Positions 44,938 to 56,520 of a stretch of 64,000 nucleotides of DNA are shown here, piece by piece. Both the position numbers and the translations under genes were made by a program. The stretch covers positions 11,916,017-11,980,016 of the forward strand of contig NC_088307.1 in NCBI RefSeq assembly GCF_032854445.1, read 5' to 3'. This stretch comes from Liolophura sinensis (taxonomy: Eukaryota > Mollusca > Polyplacophora > Chitonida > Chitonidae). The notes under the pieces are model-generated. The model did not search any database. It was not told where the DNA came from and worked only from the letters and a program-made list of their open reading frames with translations. The first letter of the stretch is position 1, and each line of letters opens with the position of its first letter.

Positions 44938-46319
44938 ATAAAAAGAAAGTTGGTATATTGTACCGTTAAAGACATTTCTGAAAATGTCCATACACTGACT
45001 GAAAATATAAATAAAATATGGGGATAACCTTGATTTACTGACTTTATTTATTCGTGTTTAAAGCCGTGTTCGAGAATATTTTGCTTATACAACGGTGACC
45101 AATAATATGGTGGGAGGAAAAACTGGCAGTTGATTTTGAGACTTGAGCTATTCCCCCAAAATATAATTTAAAAAGTTTTAGCCGTAATTTTCTTTACTTT
45201 CCACATAACCAGGATGTTCTCTTTTGAATAATCCATTTCATGAATCCTTCAGCACGACTATTCCAAGATTAAATCCAAGATGAATGTACCATTCGTCAAG
45301 AAACAAAGGACGTGATAATTGATATCCGCAGACAACCGATTATATCTGCATATCCGATATAAACAATGACCTTCATCTTTACTATTGACTTTCGAAGACA
45401 CACGTTTCACAATTTCCTCCCAAAATTTCTGTTAACTTCTAAGTTCTAAGTTCTGATTAAGTTCTAAATTTTTAACAACCTTTCAGAACAGTCCCATTTT
45501 TGTCTTGGTTTCATGTATATTTTCACTACCAGTACCAAACATTGTTATTATCCGAAGTGTCTGTATCTCATTAATTTTTACCCTGAAATATTACCCAAGT
45601 TGTTCAATTCTGTTAGACGTCGGTCAAAACTTTTCTGTGACCCAGTTAGAAAAATTGTAGTATTGGTTAAGGAGATATTTTACTGGTACTGATTTTCATT
45701 ATTTTCGGACTCCATACATTGAAGACAGTTTCTTTTTTACCTTTGCCACACTTGTCTCTCAAGTTACCTAATCTCGTAAAATCTTGTCTGTCTTGTGTTA
45801 CCTGGTGTTCAGGCGTTCTGAAGTCTCGCAAGGTTTCTGAGAGAGAAGACTTGGGCTTTCGCAAACTTTTACGTTAGCTGCATGCTGTAGAGCGTACATG
45901 CTGTTATTGTATGCGGAAATTTTCCACTGTTCCGTTACAGGACTTTGCGGTGAATCCCAGATAACGCGAGATAGTGGTAAGTTATGCGAGACTAAGTTGC
46001 CAGAGGAGATTGTTGAAAAGGAAACAACGTGATGACCTCAAATTCTAGATCGTTATTTTTCCAGCGGTGGGACAAAGCGTAAACTGAGCACGGCAGTAGC
46101 TCTGATAGGGGTTTCGGCCGTGATATTCCTGGACGAGCCGACCACAGGGGTGGATCCGGGCGCACTCTCATTCTGACGTAACACAGATCAGGGCAGTCAT
46201 TTTAGACATATCTTAGTTCAGCTATATTCATTGTGCTTTGACATAAGAGAAATCTTGGGAGTACTGATATTTCATTTTTTCTACAACTGAACTGACACGG
46301 CATGGAAGCATGATTATCG

Positions 46320-46690
46320 ATATCCCACAGAGGATCTTCAGTAACGATATTAACAATTGGCCCAGGAGTTTTAATGTCGATATAAACATTTGGCCTACGA
46401 TCTTGAATATCGATCGTAACATTTGACCAAGAATCTTGAGTATCGATATCAACACTTGAACAAGGAAATTAAGTATAGATATTAACATTTGACCTAGGAT
46501 CTTGAGTATCCATATTAGCATTTGACCCAGGATCTTGAGAAGCTACATCAACACTTGACCTGGGAACTTAAGTATCGATATTAACGTTTGACCGAGGATC
46601 TTTCGTATCGATATTAACGTTTGACCCATTAACTTGAGTATTGATATCAACACTTGACGTATGAGCATGTCTGTCGATATCAAAAATTGA
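46320..46690. repeat. 33-bp minisatellite in copy B intron (expanded)
   Basis: About eleven units of the gatcttgagtatcgatatta-type repeat, against roughly six or seven in copies A and C. Confidence 0.8.
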
Positions 46691-49283
46691 AAACTCGTGG
46701 TGCTCAAAATTAGAGCGTTTGACATTTTAACGTTAAAGAATGTGTCCTCTAAACATGAACAAATGTATGAGGGCCGGATATTGTCACCCCCAGGAATCGA
46801 AGAATGGCAGTTCAAGGCGTTTGGAATATTCCCTGTTTGAGACCTGTGAAGGAACGAGTACCTCCTGTAAACTATAGAGAATGGAACTGTCGCGAGTATT
46901 GTCAATGACGTAAAGTCACAAGGATTTGATGTTTTTTTAATAAAGCAAAGGTTACTCACGAATAGTATCCAGTTGTTAACATAAAAATCATACTGATTTG
47001 ATATTAAGGCGTGTGATTTTTTTTTATCGAAGGGAGATAACTCATATAACGCAACATGCGTGTCAACCGATATTTCATTACAGTCTTACCTATTTGTGTT
47101 TCGTTTCAGCATGGAACAATGTGACGTCCTTTGTACGCTACTGGTCATCATGGTCAAAGGTCACTTCCTCTGCTTAGGCACACCTCAGCACTTAAAGAAC
47201 AAATTCGGACAGGGATACACCTTTATTGCACGAGTGGAATCGCCCCACAGCGAAGAACTAGAACATTTTATAGAACACAAATTCCTGAGCCATTACAAAA
47301 TGGACTCGTGCACGGGGTACGTCAGTTAACAGTTGACTGACTCTAGCCTGCTGTTTCGTATATTTTCGGAACTGTCGAAAAATCCAGAGAACAGCTCAGT
47401 CTGGAGGTCTATTCTGTCGGTCAGACAACTGTCCACCAAGTGTTTCTCTTTATTTTACCAAACACCAAATCGAGAAACAGGCAAAAAAGAACTGCTGTTG
47501 CACTTGCTGTTGTTGCCGTTCAAAGTAAATTGTCAGGAATTAAAATTCGACATCTTTAGGGAAATCAGATCAGTCTTAATTGTTGCTGCTGTTTTGATAA
47601 TATACTACTCATGTCTCTCAAAAGACGAGCTTTGTGTCAATTTTAATCATTAAAAGCTAACAGTGCAAAAATAATTGTTGCTCTGTTGTTGCGGAGTAGG
47701 GGGACTCTCTTCGAGCAACACAGTTGTGCGAGTAAGGGAAGGAAACATCCCCAAATGTGTCAGGTTGACGGAACATTTACCGTTGTTCACTCGCGCATTT
47801 AATCTTCTCTCGGAAAAATCGATGTCACCCTCATGTTCCCACAAATTTATTTATAATACATTTGTCGTAGGATATTTTGTACGTCACTATTAACGTACCG
47901 TTGTCTTATATATGCCATATCGTACAAGGAGGTCATTTTTGTGAAAGTGGCCGCTGTTCTTCTGTTGGCCTAACAAAATAGTTCATGGTAATAACACGAA
48001 TTGACACAAAAGGACATACTCAGGTTCTGAACTGTACCTTACTGCGTTACTCACCAACTGCTATTACACATGCTCGGAAACTGTAATTATATTTCGTGAA
48101 CAGTCGTCATTGCCATGGGCCCTTTTTGGTTCAGTGAGTTAATTGCGGTGATCACATTGTTGAAAGTCGGTTTATGCTAGAGAAGATTAAATGCTCGTGT
48201 GAACAGCTGTAAATGCTCCTTACCTTCAATTCGACACATCTGGGGCTGTTTCCTTGGGTACCGTCCGCAACTGTGCCCCTCGATAAGAGTTATCCCACAC
48301 CGCATCTAGTTGCCCTGTTTTGGTTTGTGAAGGTGTTCTTGTTGTGATCGTCGTTTTGCCCTTGCAGTCGTTCTTGTTTTGATCCGAATGTTTTTGCTGG
48401 CATTGTTCTTGGTGTTACCACTTTTTTGTTAATCCCACTGTTTATGGTGTGGCAATTGTTCATGGTGTGACCATTGCTATGTTGTTACCGTTAATGGCAT
48501 GTTTTAACTTAGGGCCTTTTGCTGTTGTTGTCGTCCATGCTGTGATCAGTGTTTTTCATGTTACGGTGTTTCTTCTGAACCGTGTTTTTAATAGTGTCGT
48601 TGTTATTGTTGTTGCTAGAAATATTTATTGAGTACACACTTGAAAAACAGAACTGATTTTAAACTAATTGACGTGATAAGTATGCTCTCGCCAAACAAAC
48701 GTTGTTCTGGAGTGAATATAAACCGACTGCCAAACGAAACATTACGTCTCCGTGAGTTAAATGTAACCAGCTTTTTCAGCAAATTAATACCAAAATATTG
48801 TACAAAAACATTGTACGAAGCATATGCCCATGTGCGACAAGCGTCATATAACCCCACACGAATTTGTTTAGGGAAAACCAACGATGGCCGCTACGGAACA
48901 TGTGAAAAAAAAAACGTTACACACAGTGTTCTGGACTTACACACTGACTAAAAAACACCAAAGTAATGGAATGGGTATTTTTCTCCTCCTGCTCTGTTTG
49001 TTCACTTGTAAAATGATTTGTGGGCTGCTTTCTGCGTTCTTACTCAAGACTTTCAGTATCTAAAGTCATTGGTCTTTAAAATATATTAAACTTCAGTCAT
49101 CCTGTTTTTTGCTGTGGTAAAATAACTCGATTTCAACTCTTTGTATAGTTTCTTTTGGCCGTCAGTTTATATGTTACATGTATATGTATTCGCTCATACT
49201 TAACACCTACTTATTAACCATATAAATCATTTATATCATTCAAGAGGCAGGACCAGGTCACTGTGTTTTGACCACTCCACAAC

Positions 49284-49468
49284 TATATAAAATACAGTTC
49301 CTGCTTTACTTGGCTACAGACTCGTAGTCTGGCGTTTTGTTCTATTCGCGGCCAACCCGTGCGTGCTAGGTCAAATACATCCTTGTTTGTGTAACTGCGA
49401 GTGGAAATTTAAACTCCTGTATAGTTGCAAACCGTATGATGACTGTGATGATGACCGCTCAGACCGAA
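49284..49468 (+). promoter_or_regulatory. Possible TATA promoter with short first coding exon
   Basis: tatataaaat at 49284-49293, then about 140 bases to ATG at 49436, a run of 11 codons (MMTVMMTAQTE) and a perfect donor gtaagt at 49469. No second exon was recognised, so this is weak. Confidence 0.25.
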
Positions 49469-49841
49469 GTAAGTAATTATGAATCGCTACTCTGCAAACA
49501 AAAATAAATGATAAGGATCTACTAAATTAACAGAATTGCTGTAGTCTGAGTGATGCTAGAATGCATTATGTATTGCAGCAGATTATGTGAGAAGCTATGC
49601 ATTTGCTGGGGTTTTTTTTTTTTTTTTTTTTTTGCTGGCTCTCCAGTGATGGAGGTAATTACTGTTCAGTTGGCGATCATGTAACCAGTGAAACTAAAAC
49701 TTGTCTCTTCGCCTTCCAGGATCTGTAATTTTCCCGTCACGTGGTGTCAACAATTACTCTGTTCAAAAATAGCTCCGATATTCTGTTAATTCAACATAAA
49801 GTTTATACTAGACTAACTGAATATTATGTTATAATATTCAT

Positions 49842-49995
49842 TTATTTATTTGATTGGTGTTTTTCGTCGTACTCAAGAATATTTCATTTGTACGACGGCG
49901 GCCAGTATTATGGTGGGAGGAAAAAGGGTAGCGCCCAAGGGATACCGACGACCAACGGAAGGTTGCTGTCAGACCTTCCCATCTGCAACTGGAGA
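49842..49995 (-). mobile_element. SINE-C fragment
   Basis: Reverse-oriented body starting attggtgtttttcgtcgtac with TTTATTTA at its outer side; head lacking. Confidence 0.72.
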
Positions 49996-52164
49996 GAAAT
50001 ATATGGTAATAAAACAATTCATTATATATCATTGGGTTATTCTCATGTGTGTAATTGTAAAATTGAATGAAATATGTGAGTCAGCCTCGTTATAGATATT
50101 ACTGAGCACTCAGTGGCCTTACTTGTGTTATGAACAACTGGAAGTTTGGATTGAAGTGAGCATGCGTACAACACGTGGTGTATAAATAATTTTGAATCGG
50201 GTATTACAGGTATTGCATGACGATTCCTTTTTCATTGATGATTGGTTTTTGGATCACAATGCCTTTTATCTATTTACATAATTTAACACCGTAACAATAT
50301 ATACTTCGATGACTGGAACAGGTTCTAGAACTTAAATATTGTGTGACTACCCAGCATGGTCAATTTTTATGTAGCCATTGTATAGGCTTACCTACAATTA
50401 CCTGTTTATATTTTTACTGTTATCTAAGGTACGTTTGCCATCCCAACGTAAACTTCATTGCCGAGTGTTTATTGCCATTAACTGAAGCACGTTATTCCTC
50501 CAAACAAAATCCATTAGTGACGTCCACAGTCTCTCCATGTGACTATATCAGGGTGACAGGTAAGGACATTATAACCACGGTACGGTGTTGACGTCCAGTC
50601 GAATATAACATCCACTCAATCATTCAACCCTCCAATCAATTAATCAATGAACCGATTAATCAGTGAGTCAGTCAGTCAATCAATGAATGAATGAATTAAA
50701 CTAAATATATCAGTTAAACTGAATCGTGACATCTCGAGGTATTTTCATCCCTTGGCTTTGTGGGCTAATATTAGGCTATACAGAGCTGTTCACTTTGTTG
50801 TATATATTAGGAAGAATATGTGACAGGGGATTTAATCTGTCAACTACCACTCTTCCTGTCTGTTCAAAGGAATGACGTAACGCTTTTTGTATACAGCCTT
50901 GTAACTCTGACAGTTATGAATGTTAGATGAGCCTCTTGGCACGCTGCCCGAGGACGCAACAAATCGCGCCCCAACGGTAACTGTCCACGTCCTCTTGTCC
51001 CGCGCCCCGGCGCGAGGACAGTACCATTAGGGCACGATTTGCTCCGTCGTCATGCCGCGGGCTGTGCGCGGGGCGAGATGTCCTCGTTCGACTTCTAGTG
51101 TGCTCGGTCACAAGTAGGTCTACACCCTGTGAAGCCGTGGAAAATCTGTCTGTTAGCGATTGTGTCAACAATAGGTACGGAAACCGACACTCAGACTTGC
51201 ATTGTGTGTGTATATTAACTCCTCGTCGTCATGTTACTGAAAAAAAAAATGATAAGTACAACATTAAACCCAAAGCCTTTATTCATTCTTAATGTGGGAA
51301 TGTATCATGACTGATCCCGCAGAAACACATAGAAGTATATTAGACAGCTATACACAGGACTTGGCGTATAACTAGGTTACAGGAACAGTGGCAGAGTAAA
51401 GAGCTGTGACACCTGGCTATGGGGCATACACGTATTGTGTAACCCCCATTCGATGAAGCCTCCTCGAGTGACGAGGCGTTAAGGTGAGTCTTCTCAGATC
51501 CCCTAGGTCACCAGTTTAATCACTACACCAGTTGTCCTCTGGAATGTATTGTCACCTAGTTGTATATTTCCACACGGCTAGAAAAAAACCGTTGTCTGTT
51601 TAAATCAGGGAGAAAAGTTTTGCATGGAGAAAGGCCTCGCATGTTTGTATGAAGGTCAAAACTGTCCTCTTGCAAGAACCACATTTACCTAAACACCCTC
51701 TACCTAAATGCCCTCTATCAGTCTTGTATAAACCGTAAAATCTTCACCATCGTGCCACTACAACATTGACTAACCCTTTGTAGTTGTTTTCTCGGGTGGT
51801 AGAGGAAACAACACCAAGTTTTACATTAAATAATGGTACTCTCATATTTATGACCAAGTATGCCCTTTCATGGGGCTCTAAAAAGCTGGAGATTTTGGGT
51901 TAATCCTGTAAACTCACTTATCCAAGACACCGCACCTCTGGTGTCCAACGTGTGTAAACGCTGATGTGCAGTAGACGTTGTACAACAACACTGGTCAGCC
52001 TGTGAGCGCATAGCCGTGTACACGTGCCTGTATGCGCAATCCGTTAATTATTTGTGGTCTAGAGTTTGTTTGATAGTTTAAAATTTACGTAGTTCGCATT
52101 TGCACCGTCTGACTGTTTCAAATATTTTTAGTTTGGAACTTCACTCAAAAACATAATCTGTTAA

Positions 52165-52385
52165 TTTTAAAAGAAGCTATGTTGTCTGAGAGATGCTAGA
52201 CTGCATTTAGTTATCATAAAATAGTATATACTCTGCCATATTCAACATAATACCCTGTTAGTCTCATAGAATCTTTCTGTTGAATTAATAGAATATTTGT
52301 GTTATATTTAACAGAATAATCTGCTGATATAACAGAATATATTCTAACATCACTCAGGCAACAGAATTTCTGTTCAATTTAACAA
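52165..52385. mobile_element. MITE-like inverted-repeat element
   Basis: The outer about 50 bases are imperfect inverted repeats (ttgtctgagagatgctagac versus rc ttgcctgagtgatgttagaa). Related half-copies occur at about 49525-49570 and 35700-35750. No coding capacity and no clear target duplication. Confidence 0.45.
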
Positions 52386-52854
52386 ACTGCTTTTTGTTTG
52401 TTGTTTTTCTGTCTGTTTCAATCCCTCAAGTTGGCCAATAACGGAGAATGAGCTTACATCTAACTGCATTGTAGAACGGGTGCTGTAAGCCACTGATATT
52501 ATGAGTGAAACATCACTTGAGTTCCGGAAGAAAAAATCGCTGTAGGGGCCACATACCTGTAGGGGCATAGTCGTAGGATAGTCTTTATGTGTATGTGTTT
52601 GACTAACCTACAACCCATAAGCGCTCAAGGGAGACTGACCTGGTAGATGAAAGGTGTACGATCCGTGTGACAGGTTGTATATACACTGAAGGGTAAGTAT
52701 AAGGTCAGCTCCGTGCTGTTTGTGTAGCTTTTTAAGGTGTGTGCTACCTTATTTAGTTGTTATATAACTGCAGCACAGTTGTCTCAGGGCCGTCTTAACT
52801 GTGGCGTATATATATTGCTGGCTTACTGGATACGTATGTTCTTGTAGCGGTACG

Positions 52855-53510
52855 GGTCAAATTGATACCGCTGTATGGCTCATTGGATTAAAATCTGTTT
52901 GTAGCAGGTCGGTCTAATTTGCAGCGCTGTACGGCTTACTGAATTAGTATCTCTTTGTAGCAGGGCGGTCTAATTCGTATCGCCCTATGACTTATTGAAT
53001 TAGTATCTGTTTGTTTCAGGTCGGTCTAATTTGTAGCGCTGTGCAACTTACTGAATCACTATCTGTTTGCAACAGGTCTGTAGCAGGCTAGTCTTATTTT
53101 TAGCGCCTCTGTGGCTCAGTCGGTTAGCGCGCCTGCGCAGCATAGTGACCTAGAAGTCTCTCACCAATGTGGTCACTGTGAGTTCAAGTCCAGCTCTTAC
53201 TGTCTTCCTCTCCGACCGTACGTGGGAAGGTCTCTCAGCAGCCTGCGGATGGTCGTGGGTTTCTCCCGGGCTGTGCCCGGTTTCCACCCAAGATAATACT
53301 GGCCGCCGTCGTATAAGTGAAATATTCTTGAGTACGGCGTAAACCATCAATCAAATAAATCAATCAATCTTATTTTTAAGTCCGCATGCCTTACTGGATC
53401 AGTGTCTGTTTGTGGCGCCGCGGTCCCATTTGTAGCGCTAAATGCCTAACTGAATTACTCTCTGTTTGTGGCGTGGCGGTCTAATATAGTCCGCTGTATG
53501 GTTTATTGGA
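52855..53510. repeat. 56-bp tandem repeat upstream of the right TLR
   Basis: Units such as gtctaatttgtagcgctgta then ttactgaattagtatctgtt repeat roughly eight times, interrupted by a SINE-C at 53104-53365. The left arm has about four units. Confidence 0.78.
53104..53365 (+). mobile_element. SINE-C copy, private to the right arm
   Basis: Complete head gcctctgtggctcagtcggt to an AAATAAATCA tail inside the 56-bp array; the left arm array has no SINE. Confidence 0.88.
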
Positions 53511-54028
53511 TCTCAGCACCGATGTAGCGATCCATGATAGGTTGGTTTCTTTGATCATTATCTGCAGTTAGAAGGATGGTTTCAGCACGATCAGGAACCA
53601 TGCTTACATCATTCATTTAAAACGTTCATATCGCTGCATCGAAAATTCAGGTTTGGCGGAATTGAGTGTTGCAGCTTTATGTCTGGATATTTGTCCGGTA
53701 CCCAGCGAAGGGCGACGAATAACTGTCAGTACTCCACTTTCCTCCACGGATTAACCTGATACAAGTCATACAAGTGAACAGTTCTTGGGGGCATCGTTAG
53801 GGGCTAATCAAATATATATGGAAATATTTCCTCCTAATGTATGCGTACAACACAGAAGAAATATAATGTCTAATTTATCCATAAAATATCCAAGAACTGG
53901 AAGTCTGTTGTCAACTGTTTGCTGTAACTTGAACAGAAGAAAGCGCTAATCTTTCGTCATTTCACGCTGTATTGTATATTTTCGTTTTCAGAGCCCTTCG
54001 TCGCCACGTTGATATAGAAAACGTAATA

Positions 54029-56431
54029 ATGATCATGATTTACGCGCGCAGACAGAGTGTGACGTCACTTATGGTTTTTGTCACCTGCTTTGTCGTCTGC
54101 TTTAGAGAATGCCGTACGGTTTCAATGACTACAACATCAGAAATAGATTCCCATGTCGACACAGGTATCGTGGATGCTAACAATGGTAGCGTTGACAAAA
54201 CGAGAACCAACAGATTGGTTAATGCACAGGCTGGGCTGACACTTGCAGACACTGGGGACCAGGAATTCCTCTCTAGTCTGCATATCACAAGGATGAAACA
54301 GGGCGTCAGTGATGATCACTTACAAAGTGGCTTCGACCAGAAACCTGCAGATAGTTCAACAACAACGAATCTTGACGACAGTTGTCCTCTGTCAGCATTC
54401 TGTAAATGCACTAAATCGAAGAGAGAAATGAAGTGCACTGGTAACATACCGTACATCCCAGTGCCTCCTGCTTACGTGACTTCTGTCACGGTTTTACGCG
54501 CGTTGTTCAGAACGTTGACAAAACAGACTTTGACTAACGTAACTAACGTTTCCCTGTCATGTCTAAAATTGTCACACTCGGAGATAACCCACATCGAGAA
54601 AGATGTTTTTCTCAGTTTGAAATTCTGCCAAGGAGCAAAATTAGACCTGAGCGGGAATAACCATATATACTTGAGTGAGCTAAAAATGGCATTCTGTGAT
54701 CTCGCTTCTTCCAATGTGTCTGTATTACAGCTGGATAACATGGATTTCAAGACTTTCCCTTCTGGTCTTTTGGACTGTTTATTAGGTTCAAAGATAAGAA
54801 GTTTGAGTTTACGTAACAACAACTTTTTGACGTTTTCGGGTCAGGCTCTGTCACCGTTGGAAGAACTGACCACGTTGAATCTGACGTACAACAACATTAC
54901 ATATTTACAGGACGTTGAAGGCTTCAGGAATTTAACTTTTCTTGAGCTGCGTTGGAACAATTTCACGAAAATCCCACGACTTTTCAAAGAGACCTCTCCT
55001 GATGACAGCGTGTACCCAAAACTTTGGACGCTAAGACTTGGATCTAATCGAATTCTGGAGATAGCGAAAGAGGACTTTTCCGGTCTGCGAAACCTTAAAT
55101 ACTTAGATTTGAAGTTTAACTACATTAGAAGTCTCGCAAATAATTTGTTTGGGGAAACGCCCAAATTAGAACGACTTTATCTTAAGCATAATAATATCCG
55201 CCAGATTTCCAGCTTCGCTTTTAATAGCTCCTCATTACGTTATTTGGACCTCTCAGTAAACGCTTTTCATTTCAGCACTGCCGACACTAAAAACTTCTTC
55301 AAACTGTGTCCAAACCTGGATGTGCTTTATTTGACGGATAATATTATGGACATCAACAACACTGCTTTAGAGGAACTTTTTTCTCCCCTCTCTAAGCTCA
55401 CGCGACTGATAATAGAAAACGTGCGTATCTATAAACGGCTACCAGAACCTCTGTTTAGGGTTCTTCCTTCATTGAGAGAATTGATTGCCTCCAGTAATAG
55501 TATCAGTGATTGGACGCCTGGTGTATTCACAGAGGCCAAGAAACTGGAAAAACTTTACATGGACTCTAATAAAATTTCTACGATTTCCGAATATTCATTT
55601 CCTAAATCTCTCTTGGCTAACCTCAAGAAATTGAATCTGGCCGGCAACCCTTTCGCTTGCACCTGTGATTTAATGTGGTTCAGGAACTGGATTCGAACCA
55701 CCAACGTAACTATCGTGGCCCTGAACCACACAGATTACAAATGTTACTCGCCGAAAAAATGGAAACATAAGAACCTGCTGTCCTTCAATCCTACAGTAGA
55801 ATCTTGTACTGTAAAGAAGTTAAACTTGCCCTTAATACTTGGCGCGTCCCTGGGTACGGCTGCCGTCGTAATTGCGATTACTGTGACTGTGTTTGTTCGT
55901 TACAGGATGCACATCAGCTACTGCTGTTTCCTTACACGTTCCAAACTCAAAGGATACACGGAAATCGAGAACACGGAAGGGTACGATTATGACGCCTTCG
56001 TCGTTTATAGTGCCACAGACCGGAACTGGGTGATCCAGGAACTCTTAGCCAGAGTGGAAGATGAGGAAGGATTTAAGCTGTGTTTGTACGACAGGGACTT
56101 TATACCTGGAACCGACATTGTAGACAATATCATGGTTAACATGGAGGCCAGCAGGAAAGTCATTCTCGTCCTTTCTGATAGCTTCGCTGCCAGCGAATGG
56201 TGTGAATGGGAGTTAAAAATGGCCCAGCACAAGCTTCTCGATGAAAGGAGAGAAATTCTTATCCTGGTGAAACTAGGAGACATTCAGTACCGTAACATGA
56301 CGAACCGACTAATGCTTCTGATGCGAGACAAGATATACATAGACTGGTCTGACTGTGAACTGAGCAGAGACATTTTCTGGCAGAAGCTGATCCGGGCACT
56401 TAGCAGACCGTCGGAACCCACCGCAGCCTGA
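54029..56431 (+). CDS. Toll-like receptor, right-arm copy (intact)
   Basis: 800 residues from ATG 54029, chosen because it opens a leader with the hydrophobic core SLMVFVTCFVVCF and lies after a pyrimidine-rich tttcag acceptor (53993), which suggests a 5' UTR intron. Order: leader 1-32; a low-complexity stretch; N-terminal Cys cap (CPLSAFCKC) about 119-136; leucine-rich repeats to about 535; LRRCT (NPFACTCDLMWFRNWI) about 539-594; transmembrane helix about 599-626; TIR about 652-795 with YDAFVVYS, RDFIPGTDI and FWQKLIRAL. It is a single-Cys-cluster TLR, a membrane pattern-recognition receptor signalling through TIR adaptors. By eye about 50 substitutions and two indels separate its ectodomain from the left copy, but only three in the transmembrane plus TIR part. 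Confidence 0.92.
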   Translation: MIMIYARRQSVTSLMVFVTCFVVCFRECRTVSMTTTSEIDSHVDTGIVDANNGSVDKTRTNRLVNAQAGLTLADTGDQEFLSSLHITRMKQGVSDDHLQSGFDQKPADSSTTTNLDDSCPLSAFCKCTKSKREMKCTGNIPYIPVPPAYVTSVTVLRALFRTLTKQTLTNVTNVSLSCLKLSHSEITHIEKDVFLSLKFCQGAKLDLSGNNHIYLSELKMAFCDLASSNVSVLQLDNMDFKTFPSGLLDCLLGSKIRSLSLRNNNFLTFSGQALSPLEELTTLNLTYNNITYLQDVEGFRNLTFLELRWNNFTKIPRLFKETSPDDSVYPKLWTLRLGSNRILEIAKEDFSGLRNLKYLDLKFNYIRSLANNLFGETPKLERLYLKHNNIRQISSFAFNSSSLRYLDLSVNAFHFSTADTKNFFKLCPNLDVLYLTDNIMDINNTALEELFSPLSKLTRLIIENVRIYKRLPEPLFRVLPSLRELIASSNSISDWTPGVFTEAKKLEKLYMDSNKISTISEYSFPKSLLANLKKLNLAGNPFACTCDLMWFRNWIRTTNVTIVALNHTDYKCYSPKKWKHKNLLSFNPTVESCTVKKLNLPLILGASLGTAAVVIAITVTVFVRYRMHISYCCFLTRSKLKGYTEIENTEGYDYDAFVVYSATDRNWVIQELLARVEDEEGFKLCLYDRDFIPGTDIVDNIMVNMEASRKVILVLSDSFAASEWCEWELKMAQHKLLDERREILILVKLGDIQYRNMTNRLMLLMRDKIYIDWSDCELSRDIFWQKLIRALSRPSEPTAA

Positions 56432-56520
56432 CGTCGGTCGGAACCCACCGCAGCCTTACGTCTGCCGGAACCCATCGCAGCCTCACGTCCGTCGGAACCC
56501 ACCGCAGCATGACGTCATGC
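56411..56520. repeat. 27-bp minisatellite spanning the right TLR stop codon
   Basis: Four units of 27 bp. Because the unit is nine codons, the frame continues after the stop as RRSEPTAALRLPEPIAA and onward, ending at a second TGA near 56510. Unit 2 has TTA where the left copy has TGA. Confidence 0.9.

Larger units (their letters stand above)
43980..47540 (+). pseudogene. ABCA NBD2 fragment, copy B
   Basis: Exon pieces: about 44040-44250 (Walker [10 protein letters not shown], frame broken just before), about 44524-44682 ([20 protein letters not shown], with a 25-base loss removing WFDEHANKE), 46065-46186 (GGTKRKLS signature and [11 protein letters not shown], with the 49-bp loss shared with copy A), and 47110 onward ([15 protein letters not shown]). 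The donor after the signature exon is AT instead of GT, and a stop follows GYVS in the last exon. The Q-loop exon end ACAG|gt would keep the canonical Ser of the ABC signature, which A and C have lost. Judged dead. Confidence 0.82.
43972..48657. repeat. Direct duplicate of the ABCA NBD2 region (copy B)
   Basis: Aligns along its length with 20180-24550 (same strand) and with the reverse complement of about 59815-64000. It ends at gaaaaacagaactgat, after which copies A and C continue differently. Private features: a 34-bp loss near 45695, a longer 33-bp array, and about 95 extra bases near 48555-48650. Confidence 0.85.
48660..52160. other. Mostly non-genic stretch
   Basis: Holds a poly-T run (49613-49634), a reversed SINE-C fragment, a possible promoter and first exon (49284-49468), a GC-rich block (50930-51085) and a SINE A/B tail (51210-51290). 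The 107-residue open frame at 48628-48951 has no recognisable domain and is not reported as a gene. Confidence 0.4.

Noticed and set aside
48628-48951. 107-codon open frame at the end of ABCA copy B
   Set aside because: No recognisable domain, no splice context, and it begins across the duplication boundary.
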